A stretch of DNA of 64,000 bases from Nepenthes gracilis (taxonomy: Eukaryota > Streptophyta > Magnoliopsida > Caryophyllales > Nepenthaceae), in contig BSYO01000008.1 of the NCBI GenBank assembly GCA_033239525.1, positions 17,034,830 through 17,098,829 on the forward strand, read 5' to 3'. The translations under genes and the position numbers were made by a program. The notes under the pieces are model-generated. The model saw nothing but the letters and a program-made list of their open reading frames with translations. It ran no database searches and was not told the origin of the DNA. Positions 35,401 to 46,831 of the stretch are shown piece after piece; the stretch's first letter is position 1; each line of letters starts with the position of its first letter.

Positions 35401-36600
35401 CCAGTATCAACATGCACAATATTGTAAAAGGTATTATTTTATAAGTTCAAGTAATAAATACCATCAGATAATGTACAATTTTCAAAATATCAGACTTATA
35501 ATATAAACTAAAAGATGAGTTTAAAAATGTAATAGAATATCCGAAGGGTATAAGTTTTGAAATTGATGTCAATTTTTTAGAGAAATTTGGAATATAAAAT
35601 GTCTTTTTCAAGTTCAAAATAAAATCACTACTCAAAATTAAACTGTATATTCCAATGGCCTCCACATGTGAATGTATATTATTTTCGGAGAAGATATTTT
35701 GTTCATTACCCATTGGCTTCTTTAGGTTTTATAAGCCCTGCAAGGAATTTGAAATATGGATTTTAGAATCAGAATCAATCCACAATATGTTATGAGAAAT
35801 ATTAACCATATTAGATTTATAATATACAAAAGAGAATGAATTACCTTTCTTCTCAAACCAATTTTAAAATTTGACACAATTCTTCTTGACGTGTACTTCT
35901 TTTTATAGAAGAAGCACTTGGATTCCTTCTTGATATCTGATTGATGAGGTATTTTACATTTTTCCTTCTTTTTGGCTTGAGTCTTGAATCTTCCTTCTTT
36001 GAACATGAATGCGTTTTCACTTTGTTCCATCATGAGCCTTCCTTCCTCTTGAACACACATGGTCATAAGTTTATTGATCGACCATTTATCTTTATGAGTG
36101 TTATAAGAGATTTTAAAATGTTCATATTGTGGTGGAAGCGTTTTCAAAATATAATGTACAGGAAAAAATTTAGACATTTTTACCTCTAAATTTTTTAACT
36201 GAGCCGCTATATCCCTCATCTAATTATGTGGTCACGTACACCATTAACACCTTAACACTGGTGGGCCTTAAAAATAAAAATTTTATTATTAGGGTGCTAA
36301 CAAGTGCTTTCTCTGAAGTTTCAAATTGCTCATCGATAGCCTTCAGTAAATCCCGCACTTTATTATACTAATGATGGAACCACGAATACCAACAGAAATT
36401 TTAGTCTTTATAAATATTATATTGAGGCGATTAGATCGCTCCCATCGTTCATAAAGAGTTACATCAACCGAAGTGTTAGTCAAAGTAAGAGTGGGTGATT
36501 CATCTTTTCTTATAACATAATTTATATCCATCCACCCTAAATGAATAAGAATTCTCTCATTCCATACTTTATAGTTATCACTTTTAGTTTAAAAATTTCA
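32490..36600 (-). pseudogene. Ty1/copia gag-pol remnant (copia element 1)
   Basis: Read on the minus strand, gag starts near 36600 (VWNERILIHLGWMDINYVI) and passes through ERWERSNRLN and ILKTLPPQYEHFK (about 36130) to a zinc knuckle that has lost spacing (CFFYKKK, about 35900). Gag-pre-integrase follows at about 35713-35447. Integrase words (RGGEYYERYIKDGQIPGPF, DQNGVVERKNRTLLDTVRS) lie near 34900-34760. RT has GCKWIFKIKKDSLGNIERYK (about 33890) and the active-site word LYVDDILLAS (about 33450). The end near 32500 reads MIADPLTKGKPPLRF, the usual copia C-terminus. Multiple stops and frameshifts, and a 140-bp tandem duplication in integrase, inactivate it. Confidence 0.9.
34857..35122 (-). repeat. 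Tandem duplication inside the copia integrase
   Basis: The unit at 34857-34986 (aatatatctttcataatatt, cacaatcttaatttattttt, aattt aaaagtatctaagg, ttcattcttatta) recurs at 34995-35122 with moderate divergence. It duplicates the minus-strand coding segment around the RSDRGGEYYERY word, so it postdates loss of function or caused it. Confidence 0.85.
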
Positions 36601-36609
36601 CATCTTATA

Positions 36610-37160
36610 TCGGAAAGATTAATAAATTGAATAATTGTATAAAAATAAATTCATACTAAACAAACAATAAATGAGACTAACAAATAAATGATAATGAATT
36701 ATGTTTTACCAATATAAAGCATACAATATGAATCAATTGACATAAAAATTACCTGTGGGTTAAATTTTAATTCAAGTAGATTTATGTCTAATTTCATGAT
36801 AAAACTATCAAATTATATTCAAATTCTTAATTTCTGTGGGCAAATTAAAAAAATAATTTAGCATTTTATCCTAATAAATTAATTTAATATAATAAAATTG
36901 TCTGTATAATGAATTTTATTATATTAAAAATAATTAGCCACAATTTAATATTCTTATACCATATGTGATAATAAAATATAATTTTATTAACTAAGGTCGC
37001 TGTGGTCAATCTCTAATTAATTAAATTATATAAATCACGAGACATTATATACACATATATATAATTATATTTTAAATATTATATCTTAATCTTTATATAT
37101 AATAATAAACATAAATTTATATATATAATATACGTATATATATACGTATATATATACTGA
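36610..37160. other. Untranslated leader of copia element 1, AT-rich
   Basis: This is very AT-rich sequence between gag and the SINE-like insertions, with TATA/CGTATA runs near 37100-37155. No gene is present. Confidence 0.5.
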
Positions 37161-37163
37161 TAT

Positions 37164-37307
37164 TGTATAAAGAGAAATAATCTCCCTTATATTTAAAAAA
37201 GGCGCGCGGCAGTGCAGTGGTAGAAGCCTTCGCCAGTACCCGCCGCACCCCGCGTTCGAACCTCGGTAGCCGCACACGCATGCATCATTTTTCCAATTAC
37301 GCTACAG
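37164..37307 (+). mobile_element. SINE-like insertion with tRNA-type head
   Basis: The segment contains an A-box-like word (gcagtgcagtggtagaag, about 37209-37226) and a B box (cgcgttcgaacctc, about 37251-37264) at tRNA-like spacing. The whole piece is bounded by a perfect 13-base direct repeat, tatatactgatat, at 37151-37163 and 37308-37320, as expected for a SINE target duplication. The tRNA-like head does not begin directly at the repeat (about 37 AT-rich bases intervene), so the exact element ends are unsure. Confidence 0.55.
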
Positions 37308-37358
37308 TATATACTGATATCATTTAAAATGAATTAAATCCTTTTATTAATAACCAAG

Positions 37359-37640
37359 CACGCGTTCAGCGCAACGGTAATGCTGGCACGCCCAGGAGAT
37401 CCCGCGTTTGAATCCCGACCGCTGCGTTTTTTCCATGTTTTGCAACAATAATGGGCCCGGAATCGCTTGCGGGCCGCACACGCAAGTGGGCTACGTTGAC
37501 ATCAGCCCAGGGCAACGGTGCGGGAAACGGCTTGCGGATGCAGACGCGGGATTTGGGCTCACGCAAGAAGCGGCCCAAATCCCATGCAATTTAATTTTTT
37601 TTATATGCAAGAAACAAAACGACGCCGTTTTGGACACTGT
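37359..37640 (+). mobile_element. Second tRNA-headed (SINE-like) sequence
   Basis: A second A box (gttcagcgcaacggtaatgc, about 37367-37386) and B box (gcgtttgaatcccgacc, about 37404-37420) occur in the same orientation 150 bases after the first. The head is followed by a GC-rich body and then tttttttat near 37600. It is not a cellular tRNA gene because the acceptor ends do not pair. Whether it belongs to the same family as its neighbour is not clear. Confidence 0.5.
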
Positions 37641-37922
37641 AGCAACTGATAAAACGATGTCGTTCAAGTCATCTTCAAACTCCATCGGGTTCGCCCGAAC
37701 CCTAAGCCGCCCGATTTTAGCCGATTTCATGACTAGGTTGAAACGAAGCCATTTTTTCACCAAAATTGATGAAAAATATATGAAAATGTCAGAAATTAAA
37801 TTTTTCAATGATTTTTGGCATTCATTTTCATCTAATCACCACAAAAATGAAAACTTTAATAATTTTAAAATTCAAAAAAAAAAACCAAAAAAGTTACAAA
37901 ATGGCAAAGGCAGAGGCACAAC

Positions 37923-37939
37923 ATATCTCTAATACTAAA
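37923..37939 (-). promoter_or_regulatory. Degraded primer-binding site of copia element 1
   Basis: On the minus strand the bases inside the right LTR read TTAGTATTAGAGATATG, close to the initiator-Met tRNA-complementary consensus TGGTATCAGAGCCATG. Most mismatches are C-to-T or G-to-A. It supports minus orientation and the LTR edge at 37940. Confidence 0.6.
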
Positions 37940-38357
37940 TACTAGCAATTTATGTGGTATAAACAACCATGAAAGCGGAATAAAGGATCGCATATTAACA
38001 TCCTACCATTTGCCTTGCTCTGTTTTCAGGCTCTGAATTTCGAACCGATTTTGAGCTTTTGGACACTCCTTTTCTCTTCTTGATGGAGTATTTGAGAGAA
38101 TTTGTGCCAGGGACAAAATCAATTTACATTATTTATAAGGCAATTCCATCAATTATCTTCATAGGACGTTACCAACGAATAGCCTCTAATGAAAATGATG
38201 GGAAACAGTAATGGGAGAGTTATCAATATAAATAGACCACTTAATACTTCAGCAATGAATTGAAGGAACAGGTGAAGGAAATTAGCCGTCGTGAAAATGA
38301 AGCCTTGAAGATGGAACTGAATCGGCTGAGGCGGCTGAAACGGCTGAAGCGGCTACA
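37940..38357 (-). repeat. 5' LTR of copia element 1
   Basis: This is the partner of 31751-32175. A minus-strand CTATTTATATTG TATA-like word lies at about 38225-38240. The right edge gcggctaca gives a minus-strand TG start. Confidence 0.85.
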
Positions 38358-38359
38358 TG

Positions 38360-38860
38360 ATAATGACAGTTGACCTAAGTTTTTGTTGCATTTGCACCCA
38401 ATTGATTTATTTTAATTTATGATGGATGTCTTAATCTTCATAGCACATGCAATGAGGTCTCACGCGTTGGTATGCACTGTTTAGCCGGGGCCCCAAGCTT
38501 CAAACATCAAAATATGTACTACGCTGGAGCTATGCGAATGCAGAGCATTTACATTAATTCATATTCATTCCTTTTATTATTCTTATATTCTAAATATTAG
38601 GAATTAATTCTCTATTTAATTTTTATTATTTAAAATAGCCAAATATATAAAAAAAATATTAATTCTCAATTATGTTATAACTTAATTAAACATTCAGTTA
38701 AGATATAATTATTAAAAATGATAAAATAATATTTAAAGCCCAACACCTATTTTATAAAGGTATTTATTTTTAACTAATTGAATAGCCATTTCTTTTTAAT
38801 TTTTAGGTGAAAACTTTGTCATTGACCATATTTTATTCTCAAAGGTGGCTTGATTATTGT
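38360..38860. other. Intergenic DNA between two retroelements
   Basis: The stretch at 38493-38540 (caaacatcaaaatatgtact, acgctggagctatgcgaat) resembles 29962-30000 (caaacaccaaaatatgttgt, acgctggaactatacgaat), so it belongs to the same old duplication as 30660-31130 and 39565-41100. There is no gene. Confidence 0.5.
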
Positions 38861-38863
38861 TTT

Positions 38864-39560
38864 TTCATAAATAGTGTCAATGATACGTCTTGAGAATCCG
38901 AATTATTATACGAATTAGAGAGCCGAATACTTTACTTTGATATCCAAATGCAAATGGGTCGATTTTTATAATTATTAATCAAGATCCTGCACACCACAAT
39001 GAAATAAATATAAAATAAGAGGTATATGACACCACTCTCCGATATATCTTCCAACACTCAAATCAATTATATTTTTAACGGATTAAGAAAAACGTTGAGG
39101 AAGAGAGTCCGGGGAACAAAAAAGGATTGGGATGAGTGGATGTCTGAAGAAGAATGCTCATTTGGCATACTCGGCTGATTAAGTGGCCTTTTTCATCTCT
39201 CTTTCTCCTTTTCCTCTTCTATAGGGGAGAAGATTTATTTATAGTTAAATGTACTGTTTGGTTAATCGACATCTAATATTAATATGTATACATGATGTTA
39301 ATTCGGATCAGTAATGAGAGGCGTTAAAAGTAGTATGTAACGGTCATCTCTATTTAATATTATGACCTCATGGTTTTCAGGCACAGTGTCGTTTCGATCA
39401 CTCATTGATTCTTTAATATTTGGGTATTTAGACTTTGTTGTTTAATTTATGCGTTTGTATGTTGTTGCCTGATGGCTCTATGGTATCTTCCGTTGAGCCG
39501 TCGACATTTGGGCTTCTTAATCAGCTGAATATTTAACCAATTTTTTTCTAATCATATCCA
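38864..39560 (-). repeat. Gypsy LTR with adjoining PBS, related to the 5' LTR at 9415-10112
   Basis: It begins (plus strand) with a tgatacgtcttgagaatccg word that matches 9415-9434. It continues with the same order of features (cgaatt, agagagcc, a ccacaatgaaataaa word, a pyrimidine-rich run, ttatttatag TATA region, ggcgtta). On its left, 38864-38880 reads on the minus strand as a transition-decayed gypsy PBS, so this is an LTR plus the start of the internal region rather than a pure solo LTR. The right edge is uncertain. Confidence 0.75.
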
Positions 39561-39564
39561 TCAT

Positions 39565-41100
39565 AATTTAATAAAAATAACTATTTAAATAATATTATTT
39601 AATTTTTAAATCCAAGCTAGTACATTTTTTTTTTTAATTCAATAATCCTGATGGGAGAAGAAAACTGGATCCCGTGGTCCGGGTAACTACTAGTATATAA
39701 AGAAATATTTCATCCCTTTTGCAAATAAATAATGCAAAATAATTAAGTAATTATTAAATTAGGTAATTTGTTACACATCTTTTCATTATGTGCATATCTA
39801 TATTTTAAAAAATAAATAATTAATTAATTAACATGATATATATATTCTATGATTTTAACATATTACAAGCGTATTGCGTGTAGTGTAAATCTAAAAACAT
39901 GATAATATCAAGTCAATGAATTTATATGGTGCAAGTTGAATGATTGGTGTCAGCTTGACTCAGTCTACACTTTGAAGATTACCAAGCTGATTTTAATACG
40001 ATCTTCCTCAAAAATAATAATAATAAGTTGACTAATCTGCCAATTAGGGTAGGTATTTTGAATGTTTCAATTTAAAACATATTTAAATTACTCTAATATT
40101 ATTTTTTTAAAATAATCTTTTTTTAAAAAAATTTATTCATGTTGGGATTTACATGGCACAGTGAAATTTGAATCCATCAACACAATCAATCACAATTCTC
40201 TTCAATTGAACATGAAGAATAATAAATAAAATCCAGTGAGGCATATAAGTTGCATAAAAAATTTTGCATGAAAATATTTTTTCGGCTAAGAAAAATTATA
40301 AAATATTATATTTAAATAATTTCTATAATAAAGAAATTAGTGTAAGAAAGTGATGGGTAAGGAAAGAAGACGAAGACAAAGACGAAGGAAGAATACGACG
40401 AAAGACAGAAGAAACTCAAGTGCTGCTGCTGGAAAAAGGAGAAAATTCTGGCAACCGCATTAATGTGGCTTAGCAGCCTCTTACACACTTTGCATACATC
40501 AAGGGAGGAAGAGGGAAAATATATATATATAACGGTATAACAATATACCCAAAAATAAAAAATACACCATTTAAAAATATAACAATTTAATATAGCCAAA
40601 ATAAAAACACTACCTAAAATACAATATTAACATAATAAAAATTACCTAATATACACAATATATTTTCTAATAATTAGATATAAATAAACATTCAGAAGTA
40701 AACTTTCATAACCACGTGTGTAAACAATCATTTAATACTAACCCCAATACACTTGAACGGGTATTCAAATCTTTCCCTTTTCCCATTTCTTCTTTTTTTT
40801 TCTATTCAAGTTGGCACCACATCATACCAAAATGTTCTCTAATAAGTCCTCAAATTAGAAAAAGATATAACTGACGTTCAAACATTAAAGGCAAAATTAT
40901 CTTAGTGCTCAATGCCCGTCACGTGTGCATTGTCACTACCTTCCACACGCGTTTTCCTATCGGGTATTGTATGCGCATCGGACACTGATCTCCTAAACTA
41001 CTATAATTTTTCATTCAGATAAATTCTCCTATCGACATTGAGTGTAGAACAAAAGAACATTTTTAATAAGCATAAAATTTATGAGGGTTTCACCCAAAAT
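39565..41100. repeat. Local duplication, copy B
   Basis: It matches 30660-31130 (see copy A) but is interrupted at about 39960-41020 by unrelated AT-rich sequence. A 95-codon ORF at 40312-40599 (minus) is low-complexity and hydrophobic and not supported. Confidence 0.75.
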
Positions 41101-41109
41101 CTAATATTT

Positions 41110-42202
41110 TTTTTGTCAAAATCAGAAACGGACTGGATGGATGTATTTTATTGTTCCTTATCCTCGGTAGACAAGTAAACCTAATACTTGTTTTTTTATT
41201 TGAGGGAAAAAAATAAAAACAAACAAACAGAGAGAAGACGACGGGATAAACACGAACTTGTCGTCTGTCAGCGACTAAGTAATTTTTTGGCTAAAGAATG
41301 ATTAGTTATTAAGTTCTCTTCTTCTAGATGAAGGTTACCGGTCAACCAAGGCTTTGTTAGAATGATATATAAAGAGTACCATGTTATAATATTTTTAAAT
41401 AATATAATATTTATTTATTTATTTATTTATATTTTTATTTGTATAGATGAATGAATTAGAGATTATATTATTGATGTCATCTCAAAAATAATTAGAGGGT
41501 ATTCTTTTTTATATTATATGATAAAAGTCACTAATCTTATTATATGAATTGTGGTTGAAATGTCACATTGCAAAATCTTATTTATATCCCAGCAAGGCTA
41601 AGTTTGGGATACGACTAACACTAACACGGTGTGATATTAGAGATTTAGGGACGAATTCAATTTTGGCAATATTTTTAATCGATTTTTTTCAAAAAAATCT
41701 AAAATAATTCATTTTTAGTAGCAGGTTTTGAAAGCTTGGGGGTCGATAGTTACTTACCGTTGGAGAGCACGAGCAGACAGGGGTTAGGTTTTGAAATTTT
41801 GAAATTTGAGGGGCAGCTGGGATTTGAAGGAGTCAAAGAAGCAAGAGAATGGATAATATTGTTTTTTTGTTTTTTTTGTTTTTAAAAAACATTTCCAAAT
41901 GCCCCAGCTTTACCTTCTATTTAATATGAATAACTTACTTATATATTGAATATTACTTTAAAGCACAAGCTGTTTGATTATAGATTATTCATATTTATGA
42001 AAGATTGTACTGCTGCCAATCTTCTAGGATGTGTGTTTCAATTAATATCTAATCTCTATAAATTTACATTCAATCTAAATTGGGTCTCATTGTTTTTTTT
42101 TTTTTTTATAATTTATTATTTTGATCTTATTTGGTAAGAAATCTGCAGTGCGGCGGTAAGGATTCATTTTGCCTCTTCTTTGAATTGGTGTTCTCGCACA
42201 CT
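41110..42202 (+). other. Left flank of copia element 2; possible intron of the neighbouring gene
   Basis: No supported ORF is present. Near the right end are T runs (42091-42106) and the word ctatattctaacag, which looks like a 3' splice site with branch region, followed by the host sequence ggcggtgt that recurs at 47477. The stretch could be an upstream intron of the gene at 47463-48030. Confidence 0.4.
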
Positions 42203-42203
42203 A

Positions 42204-43440
42204 TATTCTAACAGGGCGGTGTCTTTGTGGGTAGGTATGCATGGAATAGTTTTTTTCCACATGGTGATGGTGATGGTGACGGCGACGGTGATGGTGATCG
42301 GATCTGTTTTATTTCCATTGCTCAAGTAAAACTCGAGCGGATTGACGGGAGAATTTTCCTTGTTAAAGGGCCGCTAGGAAGACAAGTTGTGTTGAAAAAT
42401 GTCGATGAACAAGCGTGCCTTGAAAAACCTAGTCAGCAAGGCGCTATTATATAAAACGTTTGTTTACGTTTTCAGGTTAAATTTTGAATTACCTCTTGTG
42501 CTCATTCAATCAAGAGAAAAGGAATCGCCGGCAGTAGAGAGAGGAATGTCTCTCCTCCGAAGCGCTCTAACATTCGACGTTTCCGATTTCCACGTCAATG
42601 ATGATCACCTTCAAAGGAACTTTGAACGACTCCGCCGAGAAAACTTCTGGTTTTGTTCTTTATAGGATGAAAGAGAATACGAGGGAAGTTGATGCCGATT
42701 ATTGAGATTTCAGATTTCGGTAAACCTATCAACACAAGTTGTGAAAATTTAGGAGCCGCAGCGTGAGCATGAGTTTTTTTCTCTTGCCTAGGGACTTTTG
42801 AGTAAAAATTACGCCTTTCGATACGTGATTGCTTATTGATGCTTGATATCATCTACCACATTTTCTCGTAGTTCAAACAATTTTAATTTTAACAAGTAGT
42901 ATTGAGAGATATTGGTTGAAGCAGAATGACTTGTTTGAATCGATGGCAAATCCCCAAAGAACCTGCCTCGACCGTCGCCGCCTCCCGCCCGCCGGGTAGG
43001 GCAACTTTATTCTCTAGCAAGAGATGGTGAAGAACTGTTTTGAGAGAAAGGACAGTGAAGGCTTAATGGAAGAAGGATGAAACTTCCGAAAAAATGACCC
43101 ACGATGAATGGTAAGATAAAGAGAGATCTTACAAATTGTTACTATTAAACCGTGATTCAAATCAACACTCTCTAAGAAGTTATTAGTCTAATTGATCCAT
43201 GAGGTCTGGGAGAATTGCAGACAAGTCCAAATTCCGACAAAGATAAGTTAGTTTTATGGCTTACGGTTATTAGAAGGAGGGAGCTTTGAGAATCACTTGG
43301 ACGAATTTAACCGAATATTGACGCAGATGTCTACTTTTGATGAGAAAATCAAGGAGGAGGACTAGGCGTTGGTTCTACTGGCCTCTCTCCGTTGAGGCCA
43401 CCTATGACCATATTGTCACAGATTTAAGATAGAAAGAATG
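42204..43440. other. Blended block: copia 5' LTR/gag interleaved with host gene sequence
   Basis: Clean host sequence at 47463-48575 recurs here in order but with copia words spliced in. Thus ctcgagcggatt (42332-42343; 3' LTR 46976-46987) splits the host words aagtaaaa and gacggga. Likewise ctattatataaaa (42444-42456; 3' LTR 47022-47034) replaces host bases at 47683 onward. Further right, the gag region at 43330-43440 carries host words ctccgttgaggc and gatttaagatagaaa (host 48525 and 48566). ORFs such as 42227-42454 and 42399-42665 are products of the blending. It has the same pattern as at 18907-20215. Confidence 0.82.
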
Positions 43441-46400
43441 ATACCTTAAAAAGTTGGACCAAGGTTATCAGCATCCCGCTCATGAACAAGTCTAGTGGTC
43501 ATAAGGGACTTCATCGTCTTCTCATTCTGAGGTGGTGGTGATCAAACCGGGAAGAACCAGAGGTCGCCAGGAAATTAGAGAAAAGGACGCAGCAAGTCAG
43601 GTCCAGATATCAAAACCTGGAGTGCCATCACTATGGTAAAAAGGGCCACATCAAGAAACACTGTTACAAATAGAAGCGTGAAATGTTGAAGGTAATAAGA
43701 AAAAGGCTGACAAGACTCGGGAGAAAGAAAGAGCTATATTGTTACCAGGATGATCATAATTGGTGTGCCGGGGAAGATGAGGTGGTAAATCCGATCTTGA
43801 GACAAATCGGGGTGGTGGATAGTGATGCTTCACTTCATGTCACGTCACGGAAAGAGTTCTTCACATCATACACTCCTGACGATTTTGGAGTGTTGAAAAT
43901 GAGCAATGAAGCTATGTCCCGTATTGCTAGCTATGGTGATATGTGCCTCACCACAAATAATGATACCAAAATGCTGTTGAGGGATGTTAAATATGTACCG
44001 GATGTTCGACTGAATCTGATCTCAGCTGGCAAGCTTAATGATGAGGGCTTTTAACGAAACGCACAGAGAGCATGGAAGCTGACTAGAGGGTCCTTAGTTG
44101 TGGCTCGGGGCAGAAAAGTTTCCAATTCGTATGTGATGCAAGCCTCGATTATAGTGGGAGATGTGCATATTGCTAGAGATGATGAGCTTTCAAATTTGTG
44201 GTACCATCGGTTGAGTCACATGGGTGAGAAGGGCCTTAATAAGTTTAGCTTAAGAAAGAAAATTGTCTTCGTGGTGTAAAAATTATCAATCAAGACTTAT
44301 TCTCATTGCATGGCTAGAAAGCAACGACAAATCTCATTCAATGGCAATTCATCTACAAGAAAGACTGATCTTCTTGAATTGGTCCACACCGACATATGCG
44401 GCTCATTTAAGGTGAAGACTCTTGGATGAGCACTTTATTTCATCACATTCATTAATGATTGTTCTCGAAAATTATGGGTGTATCCACTGAAATCGAAGGA
44501 TCAAACCTTTATGTTCTTCAAGCATTTTCACGCCTTGGTTGAGAGGCAAATCGGGAAGAAATCAAATGCATCGAAGTGATAATTGTGGGGAGTACATCGA
44601 TTTTGATGAGTATTGTCGATCTCATGGAATTCTGCCATCAAAAGACTCCTCCAAAGACACCGCAATCGAATGGGGTAGCCGAACGAATGAATGAGACTTT
44701 GATGGAGAGGGTCCGATGTGTGCTGAGGCGAAGCTCCCTAGCTCTTCCTGGGGGAAGCTCGAGGGCCGTGACTCATGTCGTCAACTTGTCACCACACGCA
44801 CCTTGAATGGTGAAGTGCTCGAAAAGATATGGATCGGAAAGGATGTATCCTACATCACTTTTAAATTTGGATGTAAGGTCTTTGTTCACGTTCCCAAGGA
44901 TGAAAGGACAGCCGGAGTCAAAGTCAGGGACAATGTATATTTCTGCCACGGGAAGATGAGTTGTATCAACTATATGATCCAATTGAGAAGAAGCTGGTTC
45001 GATTTAGGGATGTGTTTGTTGAGAATGAGACTATAAAAATATCTAAAAAAGGTTGTAGTTTGTCTCCAAGAATGATGACACGGGCATGTGATAATCTTCC
45101 TCGGCATACATCCTGCTCGCCGCCAGAATGAAAGTCAAGGCATCGATGATGAAGAAGATCACGAGATCGGGCAGCGTCCGATAGTGATAAGGATGAGGCT
45201 ATTCCTCCCCGAGCATCGGCAGAGCCTATTGAGCTCGCTTCTATTCCGATGATCTACGAGAGATCGAAGACCTCTACCTTTGTACCATCCGAGGAGTATG
45301 TGTTAAAAGACGGAGAGAAAAGCCCAATGTTTCGAGGAAGCAATGGAGGATGAAACACAAATGGAATGGATGGAAGTTATGCAAGAAGAGATGGCATCAT
45401 TGCATGAAAATTATACATTTGACCGAAAGGTCGCCAAAGGGAAGAAGAGCATCAAGAACAAGTGGTCTTCGATCAAGATGTATTTAAAATGTCACAACCG
45501 AGGTACAAAAAGTAGGTCTGGTCAGAAGGGCTTCAATCAACGAAAGGGTATTGATTTCACGAGATCTTTGCACATGGTAAAGATGTCTTCCATTCGAAAG
45601 TGGTGCTCGGGTTGGTCATTTAATATTTCGACCAAGGTTTTTGATGGACGCTATAAATTTCTTTTTCTGACCTTGAAGAAGAAATCTACACAGAAATGAG
45701 GGATTCCTTGTCAAGGGAAGGAGAACTTAGTGTGTCATCTTAAGAAGAATCAGATGGCTTGAAACAAGCACCAAGACAAAGGTACAGAAGTTTGAATCTA
45801 TCATGGTCAATCAGACTATTTAAAACGACTTCTGATCATTGTATTTTTGTTCCAAGACTTTTTCAGATGATGATTTTGTTGTTTTTTGCTCTATGTTGAT
45901 GACATACTAATTCTAAGCTTAAAGCTTCTCGAGATCACGGTTAAAGTAATACTGGGAAGTCCTTTACTATGAAGGATTTGGGACCGGCGAAGTAAATTTT
46001 GGGAATTAGAATTTTTTACAACCGTAAATCAAGGATTTTATGGATGTCACAAAAGAGTTATATGGAAAAAGTGCTTCAACGCTCAACATGAAAAAAGCAA
46101 AATATTTGAGCACACCGCTTTTCAAGCTTAAGTACTCGTCAATGTCCTTCTACCGAATGTGAAAATGCACATATGAAAGGCATACCCTATTCTTCAGCCA
46201 TAGGTAGCCTAATGTATGCCATGGTGTGTACGAGACCAAATATAGCCTATGTCATTGAGTTGTTTGATTCTTGTCAAATTGTAAGAAGCATGGTCCGCAA
46301 AGAAATGGATTCCAAGTATCTCCGAGGAACTTCTAAAAATTTTGTGTTTTGGAAGCAACGCCCCTAAATGGATATACTAATTTATATGGCAGGTGATATG

Positions 46401-46770
46401 ACTACTAAGTCTACTTTGAGATATTTAGTCATGGTTCATAGGAGGAGTTATTTGTTAATCGAGATGGGCAGAGGTGTGTTTCTCCACTCATCAAGCAAAA
46501 TTTATCATATTTCGAGGCAAGCAAGGAGATGCTATAGATGAAGAAATTCATTCGAACTCGTCTCAAGTAAACGGGATGTGTTATTTTGCAATGTCAAAGT
46601 GCAACTCATCAGCAAGAACTCGTCTTTTTCACGCCAAATCAAAGCATATTGATATGAGGTATCAATGGGTGGAATGTTATCGACACGGGTTCGCTAGCAA
46701 TGGAAAAGATCGCGACCGAGGAGAATGGATACATGATGACCAAGGCATTACAAAAAGGGAAGTTTAAAAC
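43250..46770 (+). pseudogene. Ty1/copia gag-pol remnant (copia element 2)
   Basis: Gag words (LEGGSFENHLDEFN near 43275) lead to a zinc-knuckle end (KKGHIKKHCYK, about 43640). Protease has VVDSDASLHVTSRKEFFTSY (about 43815), with the catalytic DSG changed to DSD. The block ends RLNLISAGKLNDEGF at 44052. Integrase shows LWYHRLSHMGEKGL (about 44200), LLELVHTDICGSF (44370), a damaged core, and TPPKTPQSNGVAERMNETLM (44645). RT carries MEVMQEEMASLHENYTF (45370) and a YVDDILIL box near 45900. RNase H contains PYSSAIGSLMYAMVCTRPNI (46186) and HAKSKHIDMRYQWVE (46630). Several stops and frame changes make it non-functional. The portion before 43440 is contaminated by host words. Confidence 0.88.
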
Positions 46771-46818
46771 TTGTTTGCTATCGCCGAGATTTATCGATGT
46801 ATGGCCCCACACAGCTAC

Positions 46819-46831
46819 GAGGGGAAGTTTG
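46819..46831 (+). promoter_or_regulatory. Polypurine tract of copia element 2
   Basis: The word gaggggaagtttg lies directly before TGTTATGGG, which opens the 3' LTR. This is the expected position for plus-strand DNA priming. Confidence 0.65.

Larger units (their letters stand above)
31751..38357 (-). mobile_element. Ty1/copia LTR retrotransposon, degenerate, with nested insertions
   Basis: Direct repeats of about 420 bp (31751-32175 and 37940-38357) bound a minus-strand gag-pol remnant in Ty1/copia order (gag, protease, integrase, RT, RNase H). A degraded initiator-Met-type primer-binding site lies next to the right LTR. Outer flanks TGACA and TGATA differ by one base and could be the target duplication. 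The leader between the 5' LTR and gag is long because tRNA-like (SINE-like) sequences sit in it near 37160-37430. The many stops and the LTR divergence make this an old copy. Confidence 0.85.

Noticed and set aside
37201..37430. Possible functional tRNA genes
   Set aside because: A and B boxes are present but the ends cannot form an acceptor stem and no anticodon arm is convincing; SINE-like heads fit better.
37366..37578. 70-codon minus-strand ORF rich in Arg/Pro
   Set aside because: It lies across the second SINE-like sequence; GC-rich repeats often give such spurious frames.
42227..42665. Two overlapping plus-strand ORFs, one with an Asp-Gly repeat
   Set aside because: They run through the blended block where host and LTR words alternate, so the reading frames are not those of any real molecule.
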